Below are positions 32,571 through 40,722 of a stretch of DNA of 49,645 nt, piece after piece. Position 1 is the first letter of the stretch. Every line of letters begins with the position of its first letter. Source of the stretch: Clostridia bacterium (GTDB lineage: Bacteria; Bacillota; Clostridia; Oscillospirales; Acutalibacteraceae); contig JAFRJS010000005.1 in assembly GCA_017432165.1 (NCBI GenBank), positions 1 through 49,645 of the forward strand, read 5' to 3'. The position numbers were made by a program, and so were the translations under genes. Below the pieces are notes generated by a model. It worked only from the letters and a program-made list of their open reading frames with translations, was not told the DNA's origin and ran no database searches.

Positions 32571-33125
32571 ATGAAACTATTTAAAAAAATTTTATCAACA
32601 ATTCTGAGTTTTGGTGTGATTTTTTCTTCTTCTTTATTGTTGCGTGTTTTTGCCGAAGGTGGCGGAAAAACACAAGCAGTTAGTATATCTGAAATTCCTG
32701 CTACGCTGGAAGAGTGCTGTTTGAAGCTTGATGAGTTATTGCGAGAAAAGGAAGAACTAAAAGAAAAGATAAAAGCAGCTTCTGATTGGGAAATAGGGAG
32801 ATTTCACCTGGGGTTGGGTCTGTGGATAAGGAATAATTGGATATATCCATGCCCATACGACAAAATATCTAAGTTATTTTACGATAACGGCGGCGGAGGC
32901 CCCGATGATATGTCGCATATGATACTGGAGAATTATCGTAATTACTTATTAACCGGAGAAAGCGCAGCAAGCGTCGAAGATTTTGTAATAGACTATGAAT
33001 TCAAAGTGTTAGAGCGCCTTGGTGGAAATTTGACGCGTGAAGAAATGCAAGAAAGAATAAGAAGAGTAATAGAAAATAGAGCTTCGCGCAGAAATCAAAA
33101 TTCGTGGTGGTGTACCATTTTGTAA
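32571..33125 (+). CDS. Exported protein of the MKLFKK family, paralogue 2 (DUF6794-like)
   Basis: This 184-residue protein has a signal peptide (MKLFKKILSTILSFGVIFS, cleaved near VFA-EGG) and one domain resembling DUF6794: TLEECCLKLDELLREK, HLGLGLWIRNNWIY, ISKLFYDNGGGGPDDMS and MILENYRNYLLTG. I chose ATG 32571 because AAGGAGAAAT lies before it and the signal peptide begins there; the open frame extends back to 32493 without a site. It keeps the G-x-W-I-R-N core that its partner upstream has lost. The function of such domains is unknown. A terminator follows. Confidence 0.77.
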   Translation: MKLFKKILSTILSFGVIFSSSLLLRVFAEGGGKTQAVSISEIPATLEECCLKLDELLREKEELKEKIKAASDWEIGRFHLGLGLWIRNNWIYPCPYDKISKLFYDNGGGGPDDMSHMILENYRNYLLTGESAASVEDFVIDYEFKVLERLGGNLTREEMQERIRRVIENRASRRNQNSWWCTIL

Positions 33126-33185
33126 TTGCATCTGCACTGCGATTTAATATGTTTTTCTGGTAATTGGTTTTATTGGTAAGATAAA

Positions 33186-33225
33186 AAAAGCTTCTGCACG
33201 TGTTTCGTGCAGAAGCTAATTTTTT
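33186..33225 (+). terminator. Terminator after the exported-protein block
   Basis: The perfect 12-bp stem AGCTTCTGCACG / CGTGCAGAAGCT (33189-33200 with 33206-33217) is followed by AATTTTTT. Confidence 0.85.
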
Positions 33226-33240
33226 GATATTTAATAGCAC

Positions 33241-33268
33241 TTTACATTTTTTATATTATACATATAAT
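33241..33268 (+). promoter_or_regulatory. Promoter of the calpain-like gene
   Basis: TTTACA (33241-33246) and TATAAT (33263-33268) are 16 bases apart. Confidence 0.55.
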
Positions 33269-33326
33269 ATTAATTAATAGATATGAATTTTTATTTAGTA
33301 TAATTATTTTTCAAGGATGTGTTTAT

Positions 33327-34880
33327 ATGTTTATTTCGTCTTCAAATACTAAAAAAGCAAAACAAGAGCTGGAAAAAATAAAATTAGAAGGAGTCGAAAC
33401 CGGAAAAGCTTTATTAAAAGATTTTTTAAACCGTGAGCTGAAAATATTATCAGCAAAACGCAATTCGCCGACGGTTATAAATGCATCAGAAAGCGACAGA
33501 AGCAATATTTATAAATTTGCCAATCTTTTAAAGGATGAAAAAAACATGGAGCTTTTTAAAAATGCCATAGAAAAGCAGGCAAAATCTAAAGGTACACAAG
33601 AAAGTGGACTATTTAACAAGCTTATTTATCCGATTCGTAATAATTGGGTAAATTCAAAATCACAAATAAAAACCTTTTTGCTGGCTCATGAAGATAGACA
33701 GATTTCTGCTGATGAAGATAAATATATCGGAGAAAATATAGAAGATTTAGACGATGAATCTAGAAAGTCTCTTAGGATGAAGAACAAAAATATAGCCGAT
33801 AAACTAAAAAGTAATAGACTCTCTAATGTTTTAAAAGTTTTTATGGCATTAGTTATGTGGGATTATATAATGATTAATGAAGGTAAACAGAAAGAGGGTT
33901 TAAAAAATATAGAACAGGTGTATGGAGATGATAAGGACTATTTTTATGATGAAAAAGTATCTAAATCAGGTCTAGTTGGTCATTGGCGTTCTATTTTTGG
34001 CAAACACATAGTAGATACTGTGGAAAATAGTAATGTGAAAATATTTCCTAATGGTAAACCTTTGCCAAGTGAAGTTAGACAAGCGGGCATTGGAGATTGT
34101 TATTTAATGGCGGCGCTTATAGCTCTAGCAAAAACAAACCCACAAGCCATTATAGATTGCTTTGTGCAAGGGCTGGACAAAATAGAAAATGAGGATAAGA
34201 TTAATATAAGGTTTTTTTATACAGGAAAAAACATAACAACAAACCCCTCTAAATCGTATGTATTTAAGAATGTAAAACCGGTAGTAATAGTTATAGATAA
34301 AAATAAAGTTATTATGCCAAAATATATTAAAGATGGTGCTTTATGGCCTAAATTAATTGAAAAAGCATATGCCATATATAGAAAAGATGGTTATAGTATT
34401 GAAATGCCTTTTACTTTCAGAAATAGATTGGATGGTGGAAGGGGGGGAAGTGTACTGTTTGCTATTACAGGCCAAAATAAAATAAATGTTTTGGCTGATA
34501 TTGTTGACGTGTTACGTTTCGGTGGAGATAAAGCAATTAACCCTGATACAATTATAGATACGATAAAAAGAAAGTTAGACAATTCCAGAACATTAGTTTG
34601 TCATTTTAAGAAAAGATTTAAAACCAAGGACGTAAAAAATAACGAAGAAATAGAAATATATAATATGCATACCTACGCTATTGTTGGTATTAACAAAGAA
34701 AAAAATTATATTAGGCTTATTAATCCTTGGAAATCTGCGGGAAGAAAATATTCAACAAAATGGCCAGAGCCATTAAATGAAGGTGGGCATATTGCCATGA
34801 GTTTTGATGATTTTAAAAAGAATGTTGATGACATTTCGTATACATCCGGAAACAATATGTATTTTGATAAAGAAATTTAG
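33327..34880 (+). CDS. Calpain-like cysteine protease
   Basis: This 517-residue protein has a C-terminal calpain-type (family C2) catalytic domain. The catalytic Cys258 lies in VRQAGIGDCYLMAALIALA, like the Q-x-x-x-G-D-C core of calpains; His448 in MHTYAIVGI and Asn466 in RLINPWKSAG complete the triad, and the late WPEPLNEGGHIAMSFDDF segment matches the end of the domain. Residues 1-230 are helical and Lys-rich, with no signal peptide and no known domain. Calpains are mainly eukaryotic; bacterial examples are scattered, often in host-associated species. The absent signal could mean a cytoplasmic protease or a non-Sec exported effector. It is a single gene with its own promoter and terminator. 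Confidence 0.88.
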   Translation: MFISSSNTKKAKQELEKIKLEGVETGKALLKDFLNRELKILSAKRNSPTVINASESDRSNIYKFANLLKDEKNMELFKNAIEKQAKSKGTQESGLFNKLIYPIRNNWVNSKSQIKTFLLAHEDRQISADEDKYIGENIEDLDDESRKSLRMKNKNIADKLKSNRLSNVLKVFMALVMWDYIMINEGKQKEGLKNIEQVYGDDKDYFYDEKVSKSGLVGHWRSIFGKHIVDTVENSNVKIFPNGKPLPSEVRQAGIGDCYLMAALIALAKTNPQAIIDCFVQGLDKIENEDKINIRFFYTGKNITTNPSKSYVFKNVKPVVIVIDKNKVIMPKYIKDGALWPKLIEKAYAIYRKDGYSIEMPFTFRNRLDGGRGGSVLFAITGQNKINVLADIVDVLRFGGDKAINPDTIIDTIKRKLDNSRTLVCHFKKRFKTKDVKNNEEIEIYNMHTYAIVGINKEKNYIRLINPWKSAGRKYSTKWPEPLNEGGHIAMSFDDFKKNVDDISYTSGNNMYFDKEI

Positions 34881-34902
34881 CTTTTGTTTTGTATAAAATT
34901 AA

Positions 34903-34935
34903 AATCGGTTTGCGTTTTGCAAACCGGTTTTTTTC
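34903..34935. terminator. Bidirectional terminator between the protease genes
   Basis: AATCGGTTTGC and GCAAACCGGTT form an 11-bp stem followed by a T tract on the plus strand and an A/T-rich flank on the minus strand. It lies between convergent genes. Confidence 0.8.
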
Positions 34936-35966
34936 TATTTATTAAATTTGGAATTTTCCTTGGGTAAATATCCCATTTGATTTACTATATAAGATTCAAT
35001 TCTTCTGCCGATTTCGTTAACGTTTTCAGGATTATCGGTGCATTCCAAGTGCGCAAAAGCTTCGGCAAAAAATTCTTGAGAGTTTTGGCCGCCATAAGCG
35101 CTTATAATAATATTTTGGCCCTCAAGACCTTGTAGAATTTGACTTTGAATTATATTTTCTTGTGTGGTTTTTATAAATTTTCGAACTCTAATTTCTGATG
35201 TCAGTAAAGTGTTTAACGATTTTAAACATTCATTTTTTTCCTCTAAAATATATCTTAATGCAAATTCAACGGTGTCAGTATATTTTGACGATGGTGGAAC
35301 TAAAGTTTGGCGTAGAGAGTTTTCCGATTTGCTAATATTATCATATGTCTTTTCCATTGCTAGGCGTGATTTAAATAATTCCAAGTGGGGTGCAAGTATA
35401 TAAAGATGTTCTACAACATGACCAAATTCATGTGTAATAGGGAATTCTAATTCACGTCCTCGATCACACGGCGAATTGATTCCAAATTTACATAAAAATC
35501 TAACAGCCCACTGGTAGAATTGGTTATAAACAGTAGTTTGTACTCCAAATTTTATAGAGTCTAAACCTCCCGACATATTTTCTGTACGATCGTCAAATTG
35601 TAATCTGAATTTCGTATTAAGTGCTCTTTTATAATTGATAAATTTTATTGTAAACCTTTCGTATTTATCAAAAAGATAGTTTAATTTTATAAGTGAAATT
35701 AAAAGGATTTTATGGTCTACTTTTTCTATTAAAGTATTGTCAAATTCAAAAATATCAGGTGCACGTTTTATGTACTCATTCTTTTCTTCGTCAATAAGTT
35801 CTTTAATTTCTATCGGTGTAAGACGATTTATTTGGATTGAATTTGAACCCAAAGTGTAATATGGATTAGATGTGCTAAAGCAGTTTCCTGCAGAAGCCAT
35901 GCATGGTATGATACCTGCTAAAAATGCTGAAAGTGAAAAAATTGCTGCTGTTCTTTTAAAAGACAT
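34935..35966 (-). CDS. Exported HExxH zinc metalloprotease
   Basis: This 343-residue protein has a signal peptide (1-26, cleaved near ASA-GN) and a zinc site HEFGHVVEH with His179, Glu180 and His183. About 115 residues later, SQEFFAEAFAHLE supplies a glutamate ligand (Glu298 or Glu302). The HExxH and E-F-F-A-E-A-F pair is typical of gluzincin-like proteases related to anthrax lethal-factor-type and phage-associated metallopeptidase domains. Residues 30-150 form a helical N-terminal region without recognised homology. The enzyme should act outside the cell; its substrate is unknown. It has its own TTGACA/TATAAT promoter. Confidence 0.82.
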   Translation of the reverse strand: MSFKRTAAIFSLSAFLAGIIPCMASAGNCFSTSNPYYTLGSNSIQINRLTPIEIKELIDEEKNEYIKRAPDIFEFDNTLIEKVDHKILLISLIKLNYLFDKYERFTIKFINYKRALNTKFRLQFDDRTENMSGGLDSIKFGVQTTVYNQFYQWAVRFLCKFGINSPCDRGRELEFPITHEFGHVVEHLYILAPHLELFKSRLAMEKTYDNISKSENSLRQTLVPPSSKYTDTVEFALRYILEEKNECLKSLNTLLTSEIRVRKFIKTTQENIIQSQILQGLEGQNIIISAYGGQNSQEFFAEAFAHLECTDNPENVNEIGRRIESYIVNQMGYLPKENSKFNK

Positions 35967-35999
35967 ATTTTAAACCTCTTCCTATTTTGTTTTAAATAC

Positions 36000-36029
36000 A
36001 TTATAACATATATTAAACAAATGTGTCAA
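36000..36029 (-). promoter_or_regulatory. Promoter of the exported metalloprotease gene
   Basis: On the minus strand, TTGACA (36029-36024) and TATAAT (36005-36000) are perfect hexamers with an 18-base spacer. Confidence 0.75.
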
Positions 36030-36040
36030 TAGAAATTATC

Positions 36041-36078
36041 AAAAAAGACCACCCAAAAATAATTTTGGGTGGTTTTTA
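36041..36078 (-). terminator. Terminator downstream of the anchored protein gene
   Basis: The stem ACCACCCAAAA / TTTTGGGTGGT has T runs on both sides. It separates the gene at 36097-36867 from the next minus-strand promoter. Confidence 0.8.
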
Positions 36079-36096
36079 AAAAGTATTTTTAAGTTT

Positions 36097-36867
36097 TTAT
36101 TGGAAGGTTGCAACGGAATTTTTATAGCTTTTTGTATTATTTTTTAATATGTATTCTGATATTAAAAATCCTGCGATTTCTTCACCATTATTGTTTAATT
36201 CCAGTGATTTACTTATAATAGTTTTAATATTACAATTTAAACAATATGCATCTATTGCATCTTTAACAATTGCGGCATCCTCTTTTTTTATTTCGTTTCC
36301 ATAATCCAGTTCACTTAAACCATCAATTTTTTCATTTAGTTTATTTACTACACTATGGCAAAAATTATCAAAGCGGCTGGTTTTAATAGGCAAAAAGACA
36401 GTTCGAACTTTATTTGCCTCGATTTCATAGTAATCTTCCACCAATATATTTTGAAATGGTGTGCCGTTTGTTTTATGTGTTACTTTTGAATTAGGGTCGA
36501 GAGTATTTGAGTTGTTTATATGTTTAAATATTGCTTCTGAATTTTTTTCATGTGTTTCATCAAAAGATAGGTCTTGTAAATCAAGTAAAGTTTTATTGAA
36601 ATTTTTAATATTTTCATTTTTTTGGTCAGTAGGTTGTTTTTTGGGTTGAATATCTATGTCGTCAGTGGTTTTTGAAGTAATTTTTTTCTGCTCTGTGGTA
36701 ATTGTATCGTTGATGGTATCCATTTTTTTGATGGAGATAGGGTTATTATTTATGTTTTCTTTTTTATTAGACACATGTCTTGTTATAAAAAAAGTTATCA
36801 TCGATGCAATAATTGCAGAGGTCACGGCTGTTGCTGCTAAATATAAGTAAGATTTTTTATCAACCAA
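36097..36867 (-). CDS. Membrane-anchored protein of unknown function
   Basis: This 256-residue protein has one N-terminal transmembrane helix (residues about 8-30, YLAATAVTSAIIASMITFF) and a basic stop. A disordered region (31-90) rich in Asn, Lys, Thr and Ile follows, then a C-terminal globular domain (about 120-250) with a CLNCN segment. This is type II topology, with the domain outside the cell. I do not recognise the domain. It has its own promoter and terminator and sits between an exported protease and a cell-wall peptidase. Confidence 0.72.
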   Translation of the reverse strand: MVDKKSYLYLAATAVTSAIIASMITFFITRHVSNKKENINNNPISIKKMDTINDTITTEQKKITSKTTDDIDIQPKKQPTDQKNENIKNFNKTLLDLQDLSFDETHEKNSEAIFKHINNSNTLDPNSKVTHKTNGTPFQNILVEDYYEIEANKVRTVFLPIKTSRFDNFCHSVVNKLNEKIDGLSELDYGNEIKKEDAAIVKDAIDAYCLNCNIKTIISKSLELNNNGEEIAGFLISEYILKNNTKSYKNSVATFQ

Positions 36868-36917
36868 TGTTGTTGCTCCTTTTTAAAATATTTAATAATG
36901 TTACCCTTTAATTAATA

Positions 36918-36946
36918 ATTATAAAGTTAAATGATATTATTTTCAA
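36918..36946 (-). promoter_or_regulatory. Promoter of the anchored-protein gene
   Basis: On the minus strand, TTGAAA (36946-36941) and TATAAT (36923-36918) are 17 bases apart. Confidence 0.65.
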
Positions 36947-36958
36947 TAAAAAAGCAGT

Positions 36959-36989
36959 AAAAAAACAAACTTTTAAAGTTTGTTTTTTT
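36959..36989 (-). terminator. Terminator after the M23 peptidase gene
   Basis: AAACAAACTTT and AAAGTTTGTTT form a stem directly after the stop codon, with T runs on the exit side. Confidence 0.7.
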
Positions 36990-38325
36990 AAACATATTTT
37001 TGTGGATCTTGCGCTGATCCGTTTACTCTTACTTCAAAGTGTAAGTGATTTCCTGTGGAACAGCCCGTTGTACCGACTTTTGCTATTACATCACCTTTTT
37101 TAACTTTGTCGCCTTGTTTTACACTAATACTTTGGCAGTGAGCGTATAAAGTTTTTTTACCATTGCTATGATTTATAATAAGATGATTTCCGTATCCTCT
37201 TGCGCTGTAAGAAACCAGTTCAACTGTTCCGCTTCCTGCAGCAATTATATCTTTTCCGGCTATGCCGTGCGAGGAAATATCTATTCCGTTGTGCATGCTT
37301 TTCCCTCTCATGCCGAATGGGCTTGTTATTTTTTTAGTGAAAGGTACAGGCCAAATTAATTTTCCGTCGTCTTCCGGTTGCTTTGCACCGATTGTTATTT
37401 TTTCTGTTGTTGGGGTTTCAAGAACTACAACTTCTGTTTGTTTTGTTTCTTCTTGGCCGTTGTTTAATAATTTTATTTCATAAGTTACGCTGTTTTTGCC
37501 TTTTTTACCTGCTTGCGTTACTTCTTTGTAGTTTTCTTCTTTTGTGGGGTCCACTGTTGTTTCTGTTGAATATTCTGTTTCTTCTTCTTCTGTTTTTGTT
37601 TTGAATATTTTTATGTTTAAAAGATTTTTTTCTTCTTTTATTTTTATTTTATCCCCAACGCAAATATTTTCGTCCGCAGAGTTAGATGCTTTTAAAATTT
37701 CTTCCTTGCTCATGCTTAATTTTTGCGTAAGGTCTTCCAAATTATCTTCTTCGGTTACGATATATTCGTGGTAAGATGTTACTTTACTATTTATAATTTT
37801 TTCTATTTCTGCGGTGTTTTTAGTTTGATTTGGCTCAAAAATTCCAAGCTCAATGCTTACATTTTCTTCAAACGCCACCTGCCAGTCCGGATGAGCGGCT
37901 TTTTCTGTGCTTAATTTTTTATCTAATATTTCTTGAATATTTTCTTTGTTATTTTCCACAGCTACTAATTTTTTGTTTATATATAAACCATAACCTTTAG
38001 AAAATTCATCAGACGATTTTTCTATTATTTTTTCTTTTATGTCTTTTGGCGACTCACAACATTTGTTTTTGCTTACGGCTATTAATTTTAAGTTTGGAGA
38101 GCTGTTTTCCACTTTGTTTTTAAATTCCGGAGCTAATTGATCGTTTAACATCTCAGAAGCTTTTAAGTAAATTTCTTCATTAGAAACCGTTGCAATCTCT
38201 TTTCCGTTGTATTCCAGTGCCAGGCCGTAATTTTGATTGTTCCAATAAAAAACTGTTAAGCTAAAAAGAGCAACCGAAGTTATTGGCAAAAAACTTTTTT
38301 TAATTAAATGTTTTATTCTATTCAT
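36988..38325 (-). CDS. Cell-wall M23 peptidase with LysM-like and G5 domains
   Basis: This 445-residue protein has an N-terminal anchor helix (about 12-30), two segments of repeated YVDD-like type, a LysM-like stretch (about 195-238, YIVTEEDNLEDLTQKL followed by VGDKIKI), a G5-type domain (about 240-310), and a C-terminal LytM/M23 domain. The metal site is complete: His345 and Asp349 in HNGID, and His429 in HLHFEV, with His396 in LYAH as catalytic helper. Such enzymes cut peptidoglycan cross-links. The domain order resembles the large Clostridia M23 proteins related to sporulation or cell-separation enzymes. Confidence 0.92.
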   Translation of the reverse strand: MNRIKHLIKKSFLPITSVALFSLTVFYWNNQNYGLALEYNGKEIATVSNEEIYLKASEMLNDQLAPEFKNKVENSSPNLKLIAVSKNKCCESPKDIKEKIIEKSSDEFSKGYGLYINKKLVAVENNKENIQEILDKKLSTEKAAHPDWQVAFEENVSIELGIFEPNQTKNTAEIEKIINSKVTSYHEYIVTEEDNLEDLTQKLSMSKEEILKASNSADENICVGDKIKIKEEKNLLNIKIFKTKTEEEETEYSTETTVDPTKEENYKEVTQAGKKGKNSVTYEIKLLNNGQEETKQTEVVVLETPTTEKITIGAKQPEDDGKLIWPVPFTKKITSPFGMRGKSMHNGIDISSHGIAGKDIIAAGSGTVELVSYSARGYGNHLIINHSNGKKTLYAHCQSISVKQGDKVKKGDVIAKVGTTGCSTGNHLHFEVRVNGSAQDPQKYV

Positions 38326-38653
38326 TGTTCGTTGTTCCCAAAATTTATTTTTGAAAACTTTATATCCCCCTAGATTTTTGTATAATTTAAAGTATATAAA
38401 ATTATTACAAAATTATTTTTTGTGTATTGCGGGTTTAAAAACCTTTCTTAATTAATTATAACAAAAAATTACAATAAAGCAACAATTTAGAGTCAACTTT
38501 GTAGGAATTAATATTATTTATAAACGACCAGATTTTTTTATATAAAAATTGCACTAATAAATATATTGGTTGAAGATGATATTCAATGATGATATAATAA
38601 AGGTTGATTGTTTAAGCAAAATCTTATTATTAATGAAAGGAAATCATACAGTT
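38326..38653 (+). other. Intergenic stretch before aspS
   Basis: This AT-rich region between the divergent M23 peptidase and aspS holds the aspS promoter near its right end. No gene, T-box core or other known riboswitch is recognised. An in-frame upstream extension of aspS to 38570 overlaps the promoter and is unlikely to be translated. Confidence 0.5.
38570..38598 (+). promoter_or_regulatory. Promoter of the aspS-gatCAB operon
   Basis: TTGAAG (38570-38575) and TATAAT (38593-38598) have a 17-base spacer, 55 bases before ATG 38654. Confidence 0.7.
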
Positions 38654-40405
38654 ATGAATTTTGAAAACGAATACAGAACCGAGTTTTGCGGAAAAGTTAC
38701 AGAAAAATTTGTGGGAAGAAAAATCACCGTTGCGGGCTGGGTGGAAAACATTCGTGATCACGGCGGAATAACTTTTTTAGACGTAAGAGATCACTACGGA
38801 AACGTTCAGGTTGTTATAAATGATGACGATATGCTGAAAAACATTTCTAAAGAAGCGGTAATTTCGGCAAGCGGTGAGGTTTTAAGAAGAACGGAAGAAA
38901 ATATAAACACCAAACTTAAAACAGGAATGATAGAAATCAAATGCGAAAAAATTAAAATTTTAAGCAAGCCCAAGGAGCTTTTGCCGTTTGAAATAACAAG
39001 CTCAACCGACACAAAAGAAGAACTCAGGCTTAAATATAGATTTTTAGACCTCAGAAACAAAGAAGTTCATAATAAAATTGTTTTGCGTTCAAATATAATT
39101 CATTTTTTAAGGTGCAAAATGCACGATTTGGGATTTACGGAGATTCAAACCCCTATACTTTCGGCATCATCGCCCGAAGGAGCAAGAGATTACCTTATAC
39201 CCAGCAGAAAACATCACGGGAAATTTTATGCTTTGCCACAAGCTCCTCAAATTTTTAAGCAGCTTTTGATGGTTTCCGGGTTTGATAAATATTTTCAAGT
39301 AGCTCCGTGTTTTAGAGATGAAGATTCCCGTGCCGATAGATCTCCCGGAGAATTTTATCAGCTTGATTACGAAATGTCTTTTGCCACGCAAGAAGAAGTT
39401 TTTAAAGTAACAGAAGATATTATTTACGAAACATTTACCAAATTTTCCGGCAAAGAAGTTTCAAGTAAACCCTTCAGGCGTATTCCTTACGAAGAAGCAA
39501 TGCTTACTTACGGTTCCGATAAACCCGACCTTAGAAACCCGCTTAAAATTATAGATGTCAGTGATGTTTTTGCAGGTTCAGGTTTTTCGGCTTTTGACGG
39601 AAAAACAGTTCGTGCGATAACCGTTCAAAAATGTGCCGGTCAGCCCAGAAAATTCTTTGATAAAATGAATGACTTTGCCCTTGAAATCGGTATGAAAGGC
39701 CTTGGATACATTAAAGTTACCGAGGTTGGCGAATATACCGGCCCGATTAACAAATTTATTCCTGATGAAAAGAGGGAAGAATTAATAGAAAGAGCAAACT
39801 TAAAATCAGAAAGTGTGATTTTCTTTATTGCAGACAGCAAAAAAGCGGCTCCGAAATTTGCTGGGCAAATTCGTACAGAACTAGGCAAAAGATTGGACCT
39901 TATTGATAAGAGCAAGTTTGAATTTTGCTTTGTTGTAGATTTCCCGATGTATGAAGAAGACGAAGAAACAGGAAATATAATATTTACACATAATCCGTTT
40001 TCGATGCCTCAAGGCGGACTTAAAGCGCTAAACGAGCAAAATCCTCTTGATATTTTGGCGTATCAGTATGATTTGGTGTGCAACGGAATAGAGCTTTCTT
40101 CGGGAGCGGTTAGAAATCATGACCCCGAAATAATGGTAAAAGCCTTTGAAATTGCCGGATACAGCGAGGAAACACTAAAAGAAAAATTCGGTGCCCTTTA
40201 CAATGCGTTTAAATTTGGAGCTCCTCCGCATGCAGGCATGGCTCCGGGTATAGATCGCATGATAATGCTTTTAACTGACGAAGAAAATATAAGGGAAATT
40301 ATAGCTTTCCCGATGAATAGCAACGCTCAAGATGTAATGCTTGGATCACCAAACGAGGTTACAGAGCAGCAACTGCGTGAAGTTCACATTAAAATAAGAA
40401 GCTAA
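38654..40405 (+). CDS. aspS: Aspartyl-tRNA synthetase, probably non-discriminating
   Basis: This 583-residue class II synthetase of the bacterial type has an N-terminal OB-fold anticodon domain (GWVENIRDHGGITFLDVRD), the FRDEDSRADRSPGEFYQLDYEM motif, the GAD insertion, and motif 3 in GMAPGIDRMIMLL. His36 in RDHGG matches His31 of non-discriminating enzymes such as that of Pseudomonas; discriminating E. coli AspRS has Leu30. It should charge both tRNA-Asp and tRNA-Asn with aspartate, the latter corrected by GatCAB made from the same operon. I chose ATG 38654 for AAAGGA upstream and the usual N-terminus. Confidence 0.95.
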   Translation: MNFENEYRTEFCGKVTEKFVGRKITVAGWVENIRDHGGITFLDVRDHYGNVQVVINDDDMLKNISKEAVISASGEVLRRTEENINTKLKTGMIEIKCEKIKILSKPKELLPFEITSSTDTKEELRLKYRFLDLRNKEVHNKIVLRSNIIHFLRCKMHDLGFTEIQTPILSASSPEGARDYLIPSRKHHGKFYALPQAPQIFKQLLMVSGFDKYFQVAPCFRDEDSRADRSPGEFYQLDYEMSFATQEEVFKVTEDIIYETFTKFSGKEVSSKPFRRIPYEEAMLTYGSDKPDLRNPLKIIDVSDVFAGSGFSAFDGKTVRAITVQKCAGQPRKFFDKMNDFALEIGMKGLGYIKVTEVGEYTGPINKFIPDEKREELIERANLKSESVIFFIADSKKAAPKFAGQIRTELGKRLDLIDKSKFEFCFVVDFPMYEEDEETGNIIFTHNPFSMPQGGLKALNEQNPLDILAYQYDLVCNGIELSSGAVRNHDPEIMVKAFEIAGYSEETLKEKFGALYNAFKFGAPPHAGMAPGIDRMIMLLTDEENIREIIAFPMNSNAQDVMLGSPNEVTEQQLREVHIKIRS

Positions 40406-40421
40406 AGGAGTGTAAGCTTTT

Positions 40422-40700
40422 ATGATAAGCCGCGAAGAAGTTTTAAATTTGGCAAATCTTTCAAAACTTTATTTGGACGAAGAAGAAATAGAAAACATAA
40501 GAAAAGAAATGGACAGCATGATAAATTTTGCAAATGAAATTAATAGTCTTGATGCCAAGTGTGAAAAGCTGCCGGAAATTAACAATATAAGTAATGCTTT
40601 TCGTGAAGATGAGATTGTGGAGTCTTATCCGCAGGAAGAAATTTTAAAGAATGTTGACGGCGGCAGGGAAGGATTTTTTTATATTAAAAAAAGCAATTAA
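40422..40700 (+). CDS. gatC: Asp/Glu-tRNA amidotransferase subunit C
   Basis: This 92-residue GatC holds the amidase and kinase subunits together. It begins ISREEVLNLANLSKLYLDEEE, followed by the typical helix MDSMINFANEINSLD and the extended FREDE segment near the end. AAAGGAG precedes ATG 40422. It sits 16 bases after aspS and 22 before gatA. Confidence 0.95.
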   Translation: MISREEVLNLANLSKLYLDEEEIENIRKEMDSMINFANEINSLDAKCEKLPEINNISNAFREDEIVESYPQEEILKNVDGGREGFFYIKKSN

Positions 40701-40722
40701 ATTTTAGGAGGTTGTGCTTAAA

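Noticed and set aside
30166..38325. Attachment-site repeat of the tRNA-Pro 3' end
   Set aside because: I looked for a second copy of the CACCTCGACCA end across the accessory block and did not see one.
38326..38653. A T-box riboswitch before aspS
   Set aside because: No AGGGTGG-type T-box core and no terminator hairpin are present; only a promoter is visible.
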